From Bacteroidota bacterium (GTDB lineage Bacteria > Bacteroidota > Bacteroidia > Bacteroidales > Bacteroidaceae), in NCBI GenBank assembly GCA_023425865.1, contig JAFABV010000002.1, positions 62,001 to 126,000 of the forward strand: a stretch of 64,000 nt of DNA. Direction: 5' to 3'. How positions within the stretch are numbered: position 1 is the first letter of the stretch; every line of letters starts with the position of its first letter. A model generated the notes under the pieces. The model did not search any database. It saw only the letters and a program-made list of their open reading frames with translations, and was not told the origin of the DNA. This document shows, piece after piece, positions 1-9,178 of this stretch. The translations under genes and the position numbers were made by a program.

Positions 1-951
1 AGAGAGCTTGCCGGCAGCATAGGCCTTCTTGTTCTTGGGCACGAGTCGGTAGCGCGAGATGATGGCCTCCTGCCGTGAGGGTTCGTCATCTGAAAACTCG
101 GTGATGCGGTTGTTGAAGTATCCCACCCGCTTGTCGTCAAGGCGTGCTTGCATAGGCACCTCGGGCAGTTGCACGAGGCTGGTGTTGAGCGTAAAAGTGG
201 CAAAGCCTGTGTTGGCTGCCGGCGTATTGCCGCCGGTGACGGTATAGGTGCGCAAGGTGCTCACCTCTACATTGATGGGATAGGTGCGTATGGTGTCGAC
301 AAAGGTAAGGTCTGATTTGAGCGACCCCAATTTGGCTGCCGAGCGGTCGTTGCTCGAAAAGCCGCTGATGTTGTTGTCGGCTGTGAACAGCGAGGTCACT
401 TTGATGAGCATGGCCTTGGTCTTGTCGTTGACGCCGATGATGTCAAACCTCTCGATGATGGGGTCGACGGTAGCCTTGTCCACTAACGGCGCGATGTCGT
501 CTCCGCTCTTGCCATACACAGAGCGTACAAAGGAGCGCAAGAGCAGCGTCTTGGCATCCCTGCGTTCAAAGTAGATGGTGTTTCGGTCTACCTCTTCGCC
601 CGTGAGTTTGGAGAAACCCTGGGGCACGGTGTTGAAGCGCGTCACGGCAAGAATAAGTCGTCCTAACAGGCTCTCGGGCACTTCAAAGTACCAGTCTTTC
701 TCTATATGCCTTACCCCAACGAGTCCTTGCTGGAAACTTCCACCTTTCTTAATCAGCTTCTCATACTCGTTAGTCTTTTCCTTGGTATCTTCTTTCTTGC
801 CGTCCTTTGTTTTCTTCAGCTTGGCGGTATCCGTGGTAAGGGTATCTTGCGCTGCCATGGAGAAAGCGGGTAAAGGTTGAGGCTTGGCCGAGATGGTTGC
901 CGCTCCTGCCGACAGCAAGAGTAGCACCAAGGTCGTTTTTAGTTTTCCCAT
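1..951 (-). CDS. Zinc-dependent metalloprotease (DUF5118/DUF5117 type), N-terminal part
   Basis: Only the first 317 codons are in the window; the 3' end lies beyond base 1. The ATG at 949-951 opens a signal peptide (basic MGKLK, then a hydrophobic run ending near SAGAATISA). A Lys/Thr-rich linker follows, then a region around residues 62-100 (YEKLIKKGGSFQQG, DWYFEVPESLLGRL) that resembles the DUF5118 N-terminal domain of large periplasmic Bacteroidetes metalloproteases, with DUF5117-like sequence after it. The catalytic HExxH would be in the missing part, so activity is inferred from family resemblance only. Its nearest upstream neighbour is secDF, separated by a terminator-like hairpin, so it probably has its own promoter. 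Confidence 0.7.
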   Translation of the reverse strand, partial: MGKLKTTLVLLLLSAGAATISAKPQPLPAFSMAAQDTLTTDTAKLKKTKDGKKEDTKEKTNEYEKLIKKGGSFQQGLVGVRHIEKDWYFEVPESLLGRLILAVTRFNTVPQGFSKLTGEEVDRNTIYFERRDAKTLLLRSFVRSVYGKSGDDIAPLVDKATVDPIIERFDIIGVNDKTKAMLIKVTSLFTADNNISGFSSNDRSAAKLGSLKSDLTFVDTIRTYPINVEVSTLRTYTVTGGNTPAANTGFATFTLNTSLVQLPEVPMQARLDDKRVGYFNNRITEFSDDEPSRQEAIISRYRLVPKNKKAYAAGKLS

Positions 952-1029
952 AAATGTTGTTTCTTGTGATGTGAGTGAATAACAGTTGGTTCATAGGCCC
1001 TCTGCGACAGAGCGCCTGTTTGGATAAGC

Positions 1030-1070
1030 AAAAGCCATCTCTTGCATATCTTGTTGCAGGAGACGGCTTT
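1030..1070 (-). terminator. Terminator-like hairpin downstream of secDF
   Basis: The arms AAAGCCATCTC and GGAGACGGCTTT are complementary with one mismatch around an 18-base loop. On the minus strand the stem ends in a short T run (GGCTTTTGCTT). It lies 50 bases past the secDF stop and ahead of the metalloprotease gene. Confidence 0.6.
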
Positions 1071-1120
1071 CAGTACACTAACTTCCCGGGCGGAAGCAGT
1101 GCTGTGTATGGTTGGCGCGC

Positions 1121-4100
1121 TTAGGCAGTGGCCACTCCCTCTTTCAGGGCCTCTTTCTCGATTTTCTTGCCCATAACAAGGTAGGCGATAGGCGAGGCAA
1201 TGAAAATAGAAGACAATGTACCGATGGTCACACCGATGATCATAGCGAAGGTGAAGCTACGGATACTGTCACCGCCGAGGATGAAGATGGCAATCAGCAC
1301 GATCAGCGTAGACAGCGAGGTGTTGAGGGTACGCGAGAGGGTCTCATTGATAGAACGGTTGAAGAGTTCCTTCTCGTTGGTCTTGCTCATCAGGCCCTTG
1401 CGCTTGTTGAGGTTCTCACGGATACGGTCGAATACCACCACCGAGTCGTTGATGTCGTAACCGATTACCGTCAGGATAGCACCGATGAAGGTCTGGTCAA
1501 CCTCAAGCGAGAAGCCTATCCAGCCGTAGCAGAGTGAGAATGCACCGATCACGATCGTGGTGTCGAGCACCAATCCTAAGATAGCGCCTACTGAGAATCC
1601 GAAGCTACGGAAACGCAACAGGATATAGAGGAAGATGAAGATCAAGGCCATAACAACGCTCTTGATGGCACCTGTGGTAATGTCTTTAGCCACCGACGGA
1701 CCTACCTTGGCGCTGCTGATGATGCTACCGCCATCGCGGATGTCAGGGTTCTTGAAGTTTTCCAAGCTGGCCTGTGTCACAAAGCCTGCTGCCTTAAGCT
1801 TCTGGTAGATCAGTGTCTCCACGTGGTCGTCCTCCGCGGGGTCGTTAGAGTTGATGTTATAGTTGGTAGAGATACGGATGGTTCTACCATCGGTACCAAT
1901 GGCGATAACCGATGTGGTGGCCAACTTACCTGCGTCAGGACCCACCGAGTTGGTGAAGGCGTTGCTCAGCACGTTACGCACCTGCTCCACCTCAACGGGC
2001 TTCTCTAAAGCGACAACATAGTTGCGGCCACCGGTGAAGTCGATGCTCTGGCTCAGTCCGCGCACGGCAAAGCTGATGATGCAGATGACTACCGCTGTAC
2101 CCCAAATGGTGAAGTTGCGGCGGTACATGCTCATGAAGTTGTAATTCGTACCCTGCATGAGGTTCTGCGAGAAGCCCGTCCAGAACTTCAGGTTCAGCCA
2201 TTTGCCCTTGTTGATCTGGTGGGTGTAAACCAAGCGGGTGAGGTAAACGGCAGTGAAGAAGTTACACAGAATACCGATGATCCATGTGGTGGCGAAGCCC
2301 AAGATAGGACCTGTACCGAAGATATAGAGGATGACACCGGTGATGAGTGAGGTCAAGTTAGAGTCGAAGATGGCCGAGAAGGCGTTGCTGAAACCAGCGT
2401 CTACAGCCTGCTTCATGCCCTTTCCTGCGCGAAGTTCCTCCTTGATGCGCTCGTAGATCAGCACGTTGGCATCAACACCAGTACCGAGAGAAAGCACCAT
2501 ACCCGCGATACCCGACATGGTAAGTGCAGCCTGGAATGAGGTGAGAATACCTAAGGTGAAGAATACGTTGATTAACAGTGCGCCGATGGCTACGGTGGCA
2601 GGGATGAAGTTATAGATCATGATCATGAAGACGATCAGCAGCGCGAAGGCAATGGCGAAAGATACGATACCCTGCTGGATCGACTGTGCGCCTAAGGTAG
2701 GACCAACCACTTCCTCCTGTACGATGTGTGCGGGAGCAGGCATACGACCCGACTTCAGCGTGTTGGCCAAGTCTTTGGTATCCTCGATGCTAAAGTTACC
2801 GCTGATAGACGACGAACCGCCGTCGATCTCGCTTTTCACGTTGGGAGCAGAGTAAACTACGCCGTCGAGCACGATCGCGATGGCCTTGCCGATGTTGGCT
2901 TTGGTGAGCTCAGCCCAGCGGCGAGCGCCTTCAGAGTTCATTCGCATGTTTACCTCGGGCTGGCCGGTAAGGTGGTTAAACTCGTCAGAGGCGTCTACCA
3001 CAACGTCACCTTGCAGCGGAGCCTGACCGTTAGACTGTGTCACCTTCAAGGCATGGAGCTCGAAGATATTCTTGGCACCCACGTCGGCAGGCTTGGCACT
3101 CCAGAGCAGTTTCAGGTCTGTGGGCAGCACCTGCTTGGCCACGGCACCGTAGATCAGCTTGTTGATAGCGGCTGTATCGCGAACGCTGGCATAGCCCACG
3201 GTGCTCAGGCTCTGCGGACTGCTCAGCTGCAGCATGGCCAACAGCGGGTTGAGCTTCTTGGCAGCCTCAAGCTGGTCGTTGGGTGTAGTCTTGACGTCAG
3301 CCTTCTTGCTGGCATCCTTGTTGAGTTTGAACTTAGGCTCAGCCACTTTGGCCGTAGCCTTGGCGGCGGTAGAGTCTTTGGCTACGGTAGAGTCTTTAGC
3401 GGCTGTGGTACCCTTGTCAGCAGAAACCAGGCGCTGGTCGAGCTGCTGGAGGTAGGGTATGATTTCCGATGCATTGTAGGTCTCCCAGAACTCCAGGTTG
3501 GCGCTACCCTGCAACAGTTTGCGCATACGCTCGGGCTCCTTGATACCGGGCATCTCCACCATGATACGTCCCTCGGTGCCCTGAATCTTCTGGATGTTGG
3601 GCTGCACCACGCCAAACTGGTCGATACGGGTGCGCACCACGTTGAACGAGTTGTCGATGGCGGCTGTCACCTCGGCGCGGAGCGTCTTCTCTACCTCAGC
3701 GTCGCTGCTGGTGGGAGACACCTTGCCCTGCAGCTGCTGGGTGGCAAACACCTCTGCCAAGCTGTGTCCGGGTGCGTTCTTGTGATAAGCGTTGATGAAA
3801 AGGGAAATGAAATCGCCCTGTGTCGTCTCTAATTCTTTGCGTGCCTCGCTCATCGATTTGGTAAAGGCGGCGTCAGTCTTATGGTCGGCCAGCGTCTCGA
3901 CAACGTCGGGCACCGATATTTCCAGAATGACGTTCATACCACCCTTCAGGTCCAGACCAAGTCCAATCTGGGTCTCAAGGCATTTCTGATAGCTGTAAAT
4001 ACCCAGATATTTCACAGAATCCTTATAATCCTGCTGGGCAATGGGATCCTTCAGTTTGGCAGCCTGTCCGTCATAATATCTTGTGGCGAACGAGAAGGAC

Positions 4101-4165
4101 AAATAGAAGATGCATGCAAGGGTCAATAAGACGGCCGTTACAATTACAATTCCTTTGTTTTGCAT
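1121..4165 (-). CDS. secDF: Protein translocase SecD/SecF fusion
   Basis: A 1014-residue single-chain SecDF, the inner-membrane partner of SecYEG that uses the proton gradient to pull exported proteins across. The N-terminal helix is followed by the SecD signature GLGLDLKGGMNV (about residue 68), a large periplasmic P1 region, and the SecD membrane half with GTGVDANVLIYERIKEELRAG (about residue 565). The SecF half begins near residue 670, with SIDFTGGRNYVV and VIGYDINDSVVVFDRIREN. The P1 region carries an Ala/Lys/Thr/Asp low-complexity insert around residues 250-295. A -7 box (TATCTTTG) lies at 4210-4217, about 45 bases upstream of the start, so it is probably transcribed alone. Confidence 0.97.
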   Translation of the reverse strand: MQNKGIVIVTAVLLTLACIFYLSFSFATRYYDGQAAKLKDPIAQQDYKDSVKYLGIYSYQKCLETQIGLGLDLKGGMNVILEISVPDVVETLADHKTDAAFTKSMSEARKELETTQGDFISLFINAYHKNAPGHSLAEVFATQQLQGKVSPTSSDAEVEKTLRAEVTAAIDNSFNVVRTRIDQFGVVQPNIQKIQGTEGRIMVEMPGIKEPERMRKLLQGSANLEFWETYNASEIIPYLQQLDQRLVSADKGTTAAKDSTVAKDSTAAKATAKVAEPKFKLNKDASKKADVKTTPNDQLEAAKKLNPLLAMLQLSSPQSLSTVGYASVRDTAAINKLIYGAVAKQVLPTDLKLLWSAKPADVGAKNIFELHALKVTQSNGQAPLQGDVVVDASDEFNHLTGQPEVNMRMNSEGARRWAELTKANIGKAIAIVLDGVVYSAPNVKSEIDGGSSSISGNFSIEDTKDLANTLKSGRMPAPAHIVQEEVVGPTLGAQSIQQGIVSFAIAFALLIVFMIMIYNFIPATVAIGALLINVFFTLGILTSFQAALTMSGIAGMVLSLGTGVDANVLIYERIKEELRAGKGMKQAVDAGFSNAFSAIFDSNLTSLITGVILYIFGTGPILGFATTWIIGILCNFFTAVYLTRLVYTHQINKGKWLNLKFWTGFSQNLMQGTNYNFMSMYRRNFTIWGTAVVICIISFAVRGLSQSIDFTGGRNYVVALEKPVEVEQVRNVLSNAFTNSVGPDAGKLATTSVIAIGTDGRTIRISTNYNINSNDPAEDDHVETLIYQKLKAAGFVTQASLENFKNPDIRDGGSIISSAKVGPSVAKDITTGAIKSVVMALIFIFLYILLRFRSFGFSVGAILGLVLDTTIVIGAFSLCYGWIGFSLEVDQTFIGAILTVIGYDINDSVVVFDRIRENLNKRKGLMSKTNEKELFNRSINETLSRTLNTSLSTLIVLIAIFILGGDSIRSFTFAMIIGVTIGTLSSIFIASPIAYLVMGKKIEKEALKEGVATA

Positions 4166-4293
4166 TTTGTTAGTTATTTATTGTTTATTTGTATTCACAA
4201 TAGGGTATGCAAAGATACTAAAATTTTTATGCCGCTAAAAAAAAACAGACGCTTTTCTTGCTTATTTTTGGGGATTTACGTGTTTTTTCAGGC

Positions 4294-5388
4294 TTACGGT
4301 TTGGTGTTTCCCTGTATTTTCAACCAGCAGTAAATGGGATAATGGTCTGAGGCTTTGATTCGGTTGTCTACTTTACAACCGTAAGGGGTGAAGTGGGGCG
4401 AGCACAAAATGTTGTCTATGCGCACAAAAAAGCTGCTCTTGTGGTAGCTGATTCCTGGCCCGTTGGCCGTGGCCACATAGCAGTCTGTCAGGTCTTTGGC
4501 AATGGCGCGGTGGGTGTAAGAGATGGGGCCATCGTTGAAGTCTCCGCACACGATGATGGGAGTCTCCCGGTGGAAAGCCACATATCGTGCCACCGCCTCG
4601 GCTTGTGGGGCGCGTTTTTTGGCGCTGACGGCCAGTTGCTTGATGAGTAGTTTCGATGTTCTGCTGGCTGTGTCGGTATTCAGTTTTCCATTGATCAGGT
4701 TGTGAAAATGGTTCCTCTCCTCGATGGTTATCCCTGTAGATTCCAGGTGGTTATTGACCACAATCACCTCTTTGCCGTCAATATTGAGTTTGAAAGCCGC
4801 GCTCAGATTGCTTTTTGAAGCATAGTCTATATGCTCTTTTCCGATAATAGGGTGTTTGCTATAGATGCTGATCAAGTCGTTGAAACCGTTGCGGGCCGTG
4901 TCCCTATGGGCGTAGATGGGATTGAGAATAGAGTCTATACGTGCTTGTTCGCGCGCATTGGTAGCTGCCTCCTGCAGGCATACGATGTCTGCGTTTTGCG
5001 CCTTGATGTACTCTATGATTGGATTGGAAGCGCTGTCGGTATAGGCCGCACTGCCAAAGCCCCATACGTTGTACGACAGTATCTTGATGGCTCCGTTAGG
5101 ATTATCTTGCGGCAAATTCAGTGGGGCGTACTTGCGCATAGGCACAAAGCACACCAAAAAGCCCACCACGGGGATGATGACACCCTTGAACTTGAAGCAT
5201 ATCCAGAACAGCAAAAATAAGACATTGATCAGGATGAATAAGGGGAAAATAAGTCCTGCAGTGCTGAGTATGGGAAATGACACGGGGTCGATCCTGTCAG
5301 AATATCCTACTAACCACATGACGGCAATGCTGGCGAGATTGGCGCCAGCCATCATTCGCAGTGTAATATTCTTCAGCTTCTTCAGCAT
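4294..5388 (-). CDS. Endonuclease/exonuclease/phosphatase-fold membrane protein
   Basis: A 364-residue protein with three predicted N-terminal membrane segments (about residues 12-90) followed by an EEP-fold catalytic domain. Visible active-site motifs are SYNVWGFG, the metal-binding Glu in CLQEA, VVNNHLES, CGDFNDGP and the terminal SDHYPI. The family covers DNases, sphingomyelinases and phosphatases; the substrate cannot be told from sequence. The domain should face the periplasm if the three-helix anchor has the usual topology (inference). It sits 71 bases downstream of the rhomboid gene on the same strand, and the two are probably co-transcribed, an arrangement seen elsewhere in Bacteroidetes. 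Confidence 0.88.
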   Translation of the reverse strand: MLKKLKNITLRMMAGANLASIAVMWLVGYSDRIDPVSFPILSTAGLIFPLFILINVLFLLFWICFKFKGVIIPVVGFLVCFVPMRKYAPLNLPQDNPNGAIKILSYNVWGFGSAAYTDSASNPIIEYIKAQNADIVCLQEAATNAREQARIDSILNPIYAHRDTARNGFNDLISIYSKHPIIGKEHIDYASKSNLSAAFKLNIDGKEVIVVNNHLESTGITIEERNHFHNLINGKLNTDTASRTSKLLIKQLAVSAKKRAPQAEAVARYVAFHRETPIIVCGDFNDGPISYTHRAIAKDLTDCYVATANGPGISYHKSSFFVRIDNILCSPHFTPYGCKVDNRIKASDHYPIYCWLKIQGNTKP

Positions 5389-5459
5389 CTGTTTCCTCCT
5401 GATAAGACCCTGCTACACAGCTTTCTGCTTCTCAAGGTCGGCCTCCCAACGCCCCCCAC

Positions 5460-6374
5460 TTATTTCTTGCTTTGGTCAAACAGCGTCTGCTTCTCATCTT
5501 TTGACAGGCTGTCGTAACCGCTCTTGCGTATCTTGTCGAGAATGCGGTCTATTTCTTCCTGCGAAGCCTTCTTCTGCGCGTTGTAGTCCCAGTCGGGATT
5601 GGTTGTCGCATGGTTACGCGTATGCGTTTGCGCATCCGTTCTTTTCGTACCCCCTCTTTTCGTGTTTGTCCTTTGCGAGTTTTGTTCCCAGCGTGCCTTC
5701 ATGCGGCTGAAAAACTGTGTACCGGCGCCATATCCGCCGCCGTAGCCCGGGTGGCGTTGCCAGTGACGGATAAGCAGAAAGCCAAAGAGCATGCCCCCCA
5801 AATGGGCCAAATGGGCCACATTGTCACCCGGGGTGGCCATCGCGGAGAACAGCTCGATGACGATAGAGCCCATCACCATCCATTTGGCCTTGATGGGTAT
5901 GGGTATGGGAATGATGAACATCCGCTCGTTGGGAAACATCATGCCAAAGGCCAGCAACAGCGCGTAGATGGCTCCCGACGCGCCCACGGTGGTGCTGTTG
6001 TACACCATCATGGCCTGAACGGGGTCAGTGAAAATATAGTTTACGCAAACCCACTGCGTTATTTCTTGTAGAATACCCGCGCCGATGCCGCAAATAATGT
6101 AATAAAAAAGGAATCGTTTAGGACCCCATGTCTGCTCTACCACCATACCAAACATCCATAGCATGAGCATGTTGAGAATGATGTGCTCCCATCCGCCGTG
6201 CATGAACATATAGGTGAAGAGCTGGTAAATATGGAAGTCGGGGGCCATGAAGTAATGTAGTCCCAGCAGCTCGTTCAGGTCTGCGATGTTTAGTTGCCCG
6301 AACACCAGCATTGCCATGAAGGCAAGTATGTTGATGATCAGCAGATTCTTCGTGATTGTCGGAATTCTACCCAT
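5460..6374 (-). CDS. Rhomboid-family intramembrane serine protease
   Basis: 304 residues with six membrane segments. Rhomboid landmarks are HGGWEHIILNMLMLWMFG (about residue 60), the catalytic serine in GASGAIYALLLAFG (about residue 132) and the catalytic histidine in AHLAHLGGMLFGF (about residue 188). The soluble tail is basic and ends in a short conserved helical motif (EEIDRILDKIRKSGYDSLS) typical of Bacteroidetes rhomboids (DUF6576-like). A -7 box (TAAATTTG) lies at 6413-6420 and an AAAGGAG Shine-Dalgarno-like motif lies 15-20 bases before the ATG. It probably heads a two-gene unit with the EEP-fold protein. The substrate is unknown. Confidence 0.93.
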   Translation of the reverse strand: MGRIPTITKNLLIINILAFMAMLVFGQLNIADLNELLGLHYFMAPDFHIYQLFTYMFMHGGWEHIILNMLMLWMFGMVVEQTWGPKRFLFYYIICGIGAGILQEITQWVCVNYIFTDPVQAMMVYNSTTVGASGAIYALLLAFGMMFPNERMFIIPIPIPIKAKWMVMGSIVIELFSAMATPGDNVAHLAHLGGMLFGFLLIRHWQRHPGYGGGYGAGTQFFSRMKARWEQNSQRTNTKRGGTKRTDAQTHTRNHATTNPDWDYNAQKKASQEEIDRILDKIRKSGYDSLSKDEKQTLFDQSKK

Positions 6375-6502
6375 ATAGTGTATATTGTCTCCTTTGTACG
6401 ATTAAACCTTTGCAAATTTACTAAAAAAACTCCTCTTCTTGCTATTATTGCGCAATATTGCAGGTTTTTTAAGGTTTACTCATCACTTTTTCTTCCTTTT
6501 TG

Positions 6503-6533
6503 TTTGGAGTGTAAAAGGAATCCCCTATATTTG
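6503..6533 (+). promoter_or_regulatory. hupB promoter
   Basis: TTTG at 6503-6506 and TATATTTG at 6526-6533 are separated by 19 bases, the classic Bacteroidetes housekeeping -33/-7 arrangement. Transcription would start near 6540, giving a leader of about 45 bases. Confidence 0.85.
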
Positions 6534-6584
6534 CTGAAAAATACTTATATATTGGCACACATAACCATTTAACATATCGTAATT

Positions 6585-6860
6585 ATGAACAAGACAGAAT
6601 TAGTAAAGAAGATTGCTGATGCTGCAGGCTTGTCGGCTGCAGACGCGAAGAAGGCACTCGATGCCACAACAGGTGCTATTAAAGAGGCTTTGGTAGCTGG
6701 TGATAAGGTACAGCTCGTAGGTTTTGGCACATTTGCCACCAAGGTTCGTCCTGCTCGTCAGGGTGTTAATCCTTCTACAGGTGAGAAGATTCAGATTGCT
6801 GAGCGCACCGTTGTGAAGTTCAACCCCGGTGCTGAATTCGAGGATGCAGTAAATAAATAA
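6585..6860 (+). CDS. hup: HU-family nucleoid DNA-binding protein
   Basis: A 91-residue HU/IHF-family protein that bends and compacts DNA as a dimer. The sequence begins MNKTELVKKIADAAGLS, has the alpha-helical dimerisation half, then GFGTFATKVRPARQGVNPSTGEKI, the DNA-binding beta-arm with its RxGxNPxTG signature. Length matches the family. It is a single-gene unit with its own strong promoter and a terminator directly downstream. Confidence 0.97.
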   Translation: MNKTELVKKIADAAGLSAADAKKALDATTGAIKEALVAGDKVQLVGFGTFATKVRPARQGVNPSTGEKIQIAERTVVKFNPGAEFEDAVNK

Positions 6861-6879
6861 TGTAAAGATAAATCAATAG

Positions 6880-6910
6880 AAAAGCCTGCGAGTCATCGCA
6901 GGCTTTTTTA
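6880..6910 (+). terminator. Intrinsic terminator of hup
   Basis: AAAAGCCTGCG and CGCAGGCTTTT pair perfectly around a six-base loop (AGTCAT), with six T residues at the 3' side. It starts 20 bases after the hup stop codon. Confidence 0.93.
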
Positions 6911-7071
6911 TTGCGTTCAGGTGATGGGCGATAGTCAGCCAGAGGCTGTATGTGGGGCTCTTGGCACAGGGTGCCAGACCATAGGTATGGGCTTCTTGTG
7001 CTCCACGTGCTGTGCTGTCGATGAGCCATACACCGCATGGTCATCGTGCCCGTCTGTCACCCGTCATCCCT

Positions 7072-7881
7072 TTATTTTGGCTGTTTGCCGATGTATGCCA
7101 GTATGCCGCCGTCTACATAGAGCACGTGGCCATTGATGGCATCAGAGGCATGCGAGGCGAGGAACACGGCAGGCGCGCCCAGTTCTGAAGGCTCGAGCCA
7201 GCGTCCGGCCGGTGTCTTGGCCACGATGAAGCTGTCGAAGGGATGACGGCTGCCGTCGGCCTGACGCTCGCGCAGGGGTGCTGTCTGTGGCGTGGCGATG
7301 TAGCCCGGGCCAATGCCGTTGCACTGGATGTTGTATTCGCCATACTCCGAGCAGATGTTGCGGGTGAGCATCTTCAGGCCACCCTTGGCGGCGGCGTAGG
7401 CCGATACCGTCTCGCGACCCAGTTCGCTCATCATCGAGCAGATGTTGATAATCTTACCCTCGCGGCGCTCCATCATCTCGGGCAGCACGGCCGACGATAC
7501 GATGAACGGCCCCACCAGGTCGATGTCGATCACCTGTTGGAACTCCTCACGCTTCATCTCGTGCATCGGTATGCGCTTGATGATGCCGGCATTGTTCACC
7601 AGAATGTCGATATTGCCCACCTCCTGATGAATGCGTTCCACCAGCGCCTTCACGTCGTTTTCCTTGGTCACGTCGCACACATATCCTTTTACGTTGGTCA
7701 CGCCGGCCTCTTTGTAGGCGGCCAGTCCGCGGTCAACCAGCTCCTGGTTGATGTCGTTGAAGATGATGTGGTCGGCGCCGGCGGCGGCAAAAGCACATGC
7801 AATGTTGAATCCGATACCATAAGAAGCGCCTGTTACCCATGCGTTCTTACCAGCTAATGAAAAAATGTTTAAGTTGTCCAT
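7072..7881 (-). CDS. Gluconate 5-dehydrogenase / KduD-like SDR oxidoreductase
   Basis: A 269-residue short-chain dehydrogenase. It shows the Rossmann motif VTGASYGIG (about residue 16), NNAG, and the catalytic Ser-Tyr-Lys set with YAAAKGG. The C-terminal region ends INGHVLYVDGG, as in 2-deoxy-gluconate 3-dehydrogenase (KduD) and gluconate 5-dehydrogenase. It lies 27 bases downstream of kduI. Together they would act on 5-keto-4-deoxyuronate from pectin or glycosaminoglycan: KduI isomerises it, then the reductase makes 2-keto-3-deoxygluconate. Which of the two dehydrogenase names is correct cannot be decided from sequence alone, but the pairing favours the KduD role. Confidence 0.88.
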   Translation of the reverse strand: MDNLNIFSLAGKNAWVTGASYGIGFNIACAFAAAGADHIIFNDINQELVDRGLAAYKEAGVTNVKGYVCDVTKENDVKALVERIHQEVGNIDILVNNAGIIKRIPMHEMKREEFQQVIDIDLVGPFIVSSAVLPEMMERREGKIINICSMMSELGRETVSAYAAAKGGLKMLTRNICSEYGEYNIQCNGIGPGYIATPQTAPLRERQADGSRHPFDSFIVAKTPAGRWLEPSELGAPAVFLASHASDAINGHVLYVDGGILAYIGKQPK

Positions 7882-7908
7882 CTTGTTATTATTAAAAGGT
7901 TTGAGTGT

Positions 7909-8754
7909 TTATTTTAGGTCGGTGATGGCACAGAAGTCCTGGTCGCCGTAATCGAGATTCTCGCCGCCCATGCCCCAGATGAAGGTGTAGCTGTGGGTGG
8001 CCGCGGCGCTGTGTATGCTCCACTCGGGCGAGAGCACGGCCTCGTTGCCCTTCATCCAGATGTGTCGCGTCTCCTGCGGCTGGCCCATGAGGTGGCACAC
8101 GGCCTGGTCGGCGGGCAGCTCAAAATAGAAGTAAGCCTCCATCCTCCGGCTGTGGGTGTGGGCCGGCATGGTGTTCCACACGCTCCCTTCGGCCAGTTCG
8201 GTCATGCCCATCTGCAGCTGGCAGGTGGGCAGCACCTGGCTGACGAGCATCTTGTTGATGGTGCGCTCGTTGCTGGTGGCTAATGTTCCCATGTGGGCTT
8301 GTATGGCGTCGGCCTTGGTAATCTTGCGGCACGGATATGACGTATGTGCCGTGGTACTGTTGAAATAGAGCAGCGCGGGGAGGTTGGCGTCCTTGCTGGC
8401 CAACCACACGTCATCGTCGCCGCTGCCTATATACAGGGCTTCCTTGTACCCAAGTTCGTAACTCTCGTGGCCTACCGTCACGATGGCCTCGCCCGCCCCT
8501 ACGTTGTAGATGCCTATCTCGCGCCGTGAGGTAAAGTACTCGGCCTTGAGTGGGTCAATGGCTTCTAACTTCAGGCGTTCGCCCACGGGCTTGGCGCCAC
8601 CCACCACCATGCGGTCGTACATCGAGTACACCATGTTCACCTCGTTGTCGGCAAAGAGATTCCCCACGAGAAATTCCTTTTTCAGCCGAGCTGTATCGTA
8701 GGTTTTGGCGTCATCGGGATGTGACGCGTATCTCAGCTCATAGTTTGTCTTCAT
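7909..8754 (-). CDS. kduI: 5-dehydro-4-deoxy-D-glucuronate isomerase
   Basis: A 281-residue cupin-type isomerase converting 5-keto-4-deoxyuronate to 3-deoxy-D-glycero-2,5-hexodiulosonate in unsaturated uronate catabolism. The start at 8752-8754 (MKTNYELRYASHPDD) matches the usual family N-terminus; an ATG 48 bases upstream would add an atypical extension. The metal-binding region has NTMPAHTHSRRMEAYFYF and, further on, SPEWSIHSAAATHSYTFIWG. A -7-like box (TACTTTTG) at 8845-8852 on the minus strand suggests the operon starts here. The gene order kduI then SDR matches uronate-utilization units in other Bacteroidales. Confidence 0.96.
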   Translation of the reverse strand: MKTNYELRYASHPDDAKTYDTARLKKEFLVGNLFADNEVNMVYSMYDRMVVGGAKPVGERLKLEAIDPLKAEYFTSRREIGIYNVGAGEAIVTVGHESYELGYKEALYIGSGDDDVWLASKDANLPALLYFNSTTAHTSYPCRKITKADAIQAHMGTLATSNERTINKMLVSQVLPTCQLQMGMTELAEGSVWNTMPAHTHSRRMEAYFYFELPADQAVCHLMGQPQETRHIWMKGNEAVLSPEWSIHSAAATHSYTFIWGMGGENLDYGDQDFCAITDLK

Positions 8755-9178
8755 TGTTGTCTCTGATTTGTACTTCTGGCAAGTCAAGGTCTCTATAGAC
8801 ATAGAAAATGGATTTCATGATTGCCGTTGGTAGTCTGTTACTTGCAAAAGTAATGTTTTATTTTCAAACTCCATCATTTATGATACGTTTCTATGTATAA
8901 GATTTCTTAATTCCCCCCCACGTTTTCTTTGCCTTGCGGTCGAACGTCTCCATGCGGCGCAAAGTGGATAGCGGGGATGCTATCATCGGCAAAACTCATT
9001 TCTTATGTACGGTTATGTCTACACGCTGAGCCTAAATCACGCTTTTGGTATGCAAATATAGGCAATAATGATGGCAACTTAACAGAATAAGGGCTATCTT
9101 TGCAACATATCGTTGTCATAGCCTGCATGATGCGCGCAGGCTGTCAAGGCGTCGTAGCATAAGTAAAATATAGATAGC
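8755..9178 (+). other. Divergent intergenic region between kduI and the barrel gene
   Basis: 424 bases without a convincing gene. It contains a minus-strand -7 box for kduI (8845-8852, TACTTTTG) and a plus-strand -7 box (9095-9102, TATCTTTG) about 77 bases before the barrel-protein start. The matching -33 elements are weak. No repeats or strong hairpins were seen. Confidence 0.5.

Noticed and set aside
2726..3832. A 368-codon plus-strand frame inside secDF
   Set aside because: It is antisense to a well-conserved translocase gene, with no promoter, no recognisable domain and His/Gly/Val-rich composition.
7113..7343. Short frames antisense or out of phase within the SDR gene
   Set aside because: They overlap a strongly supported dehydrogenase and carry no independent coding evidence.
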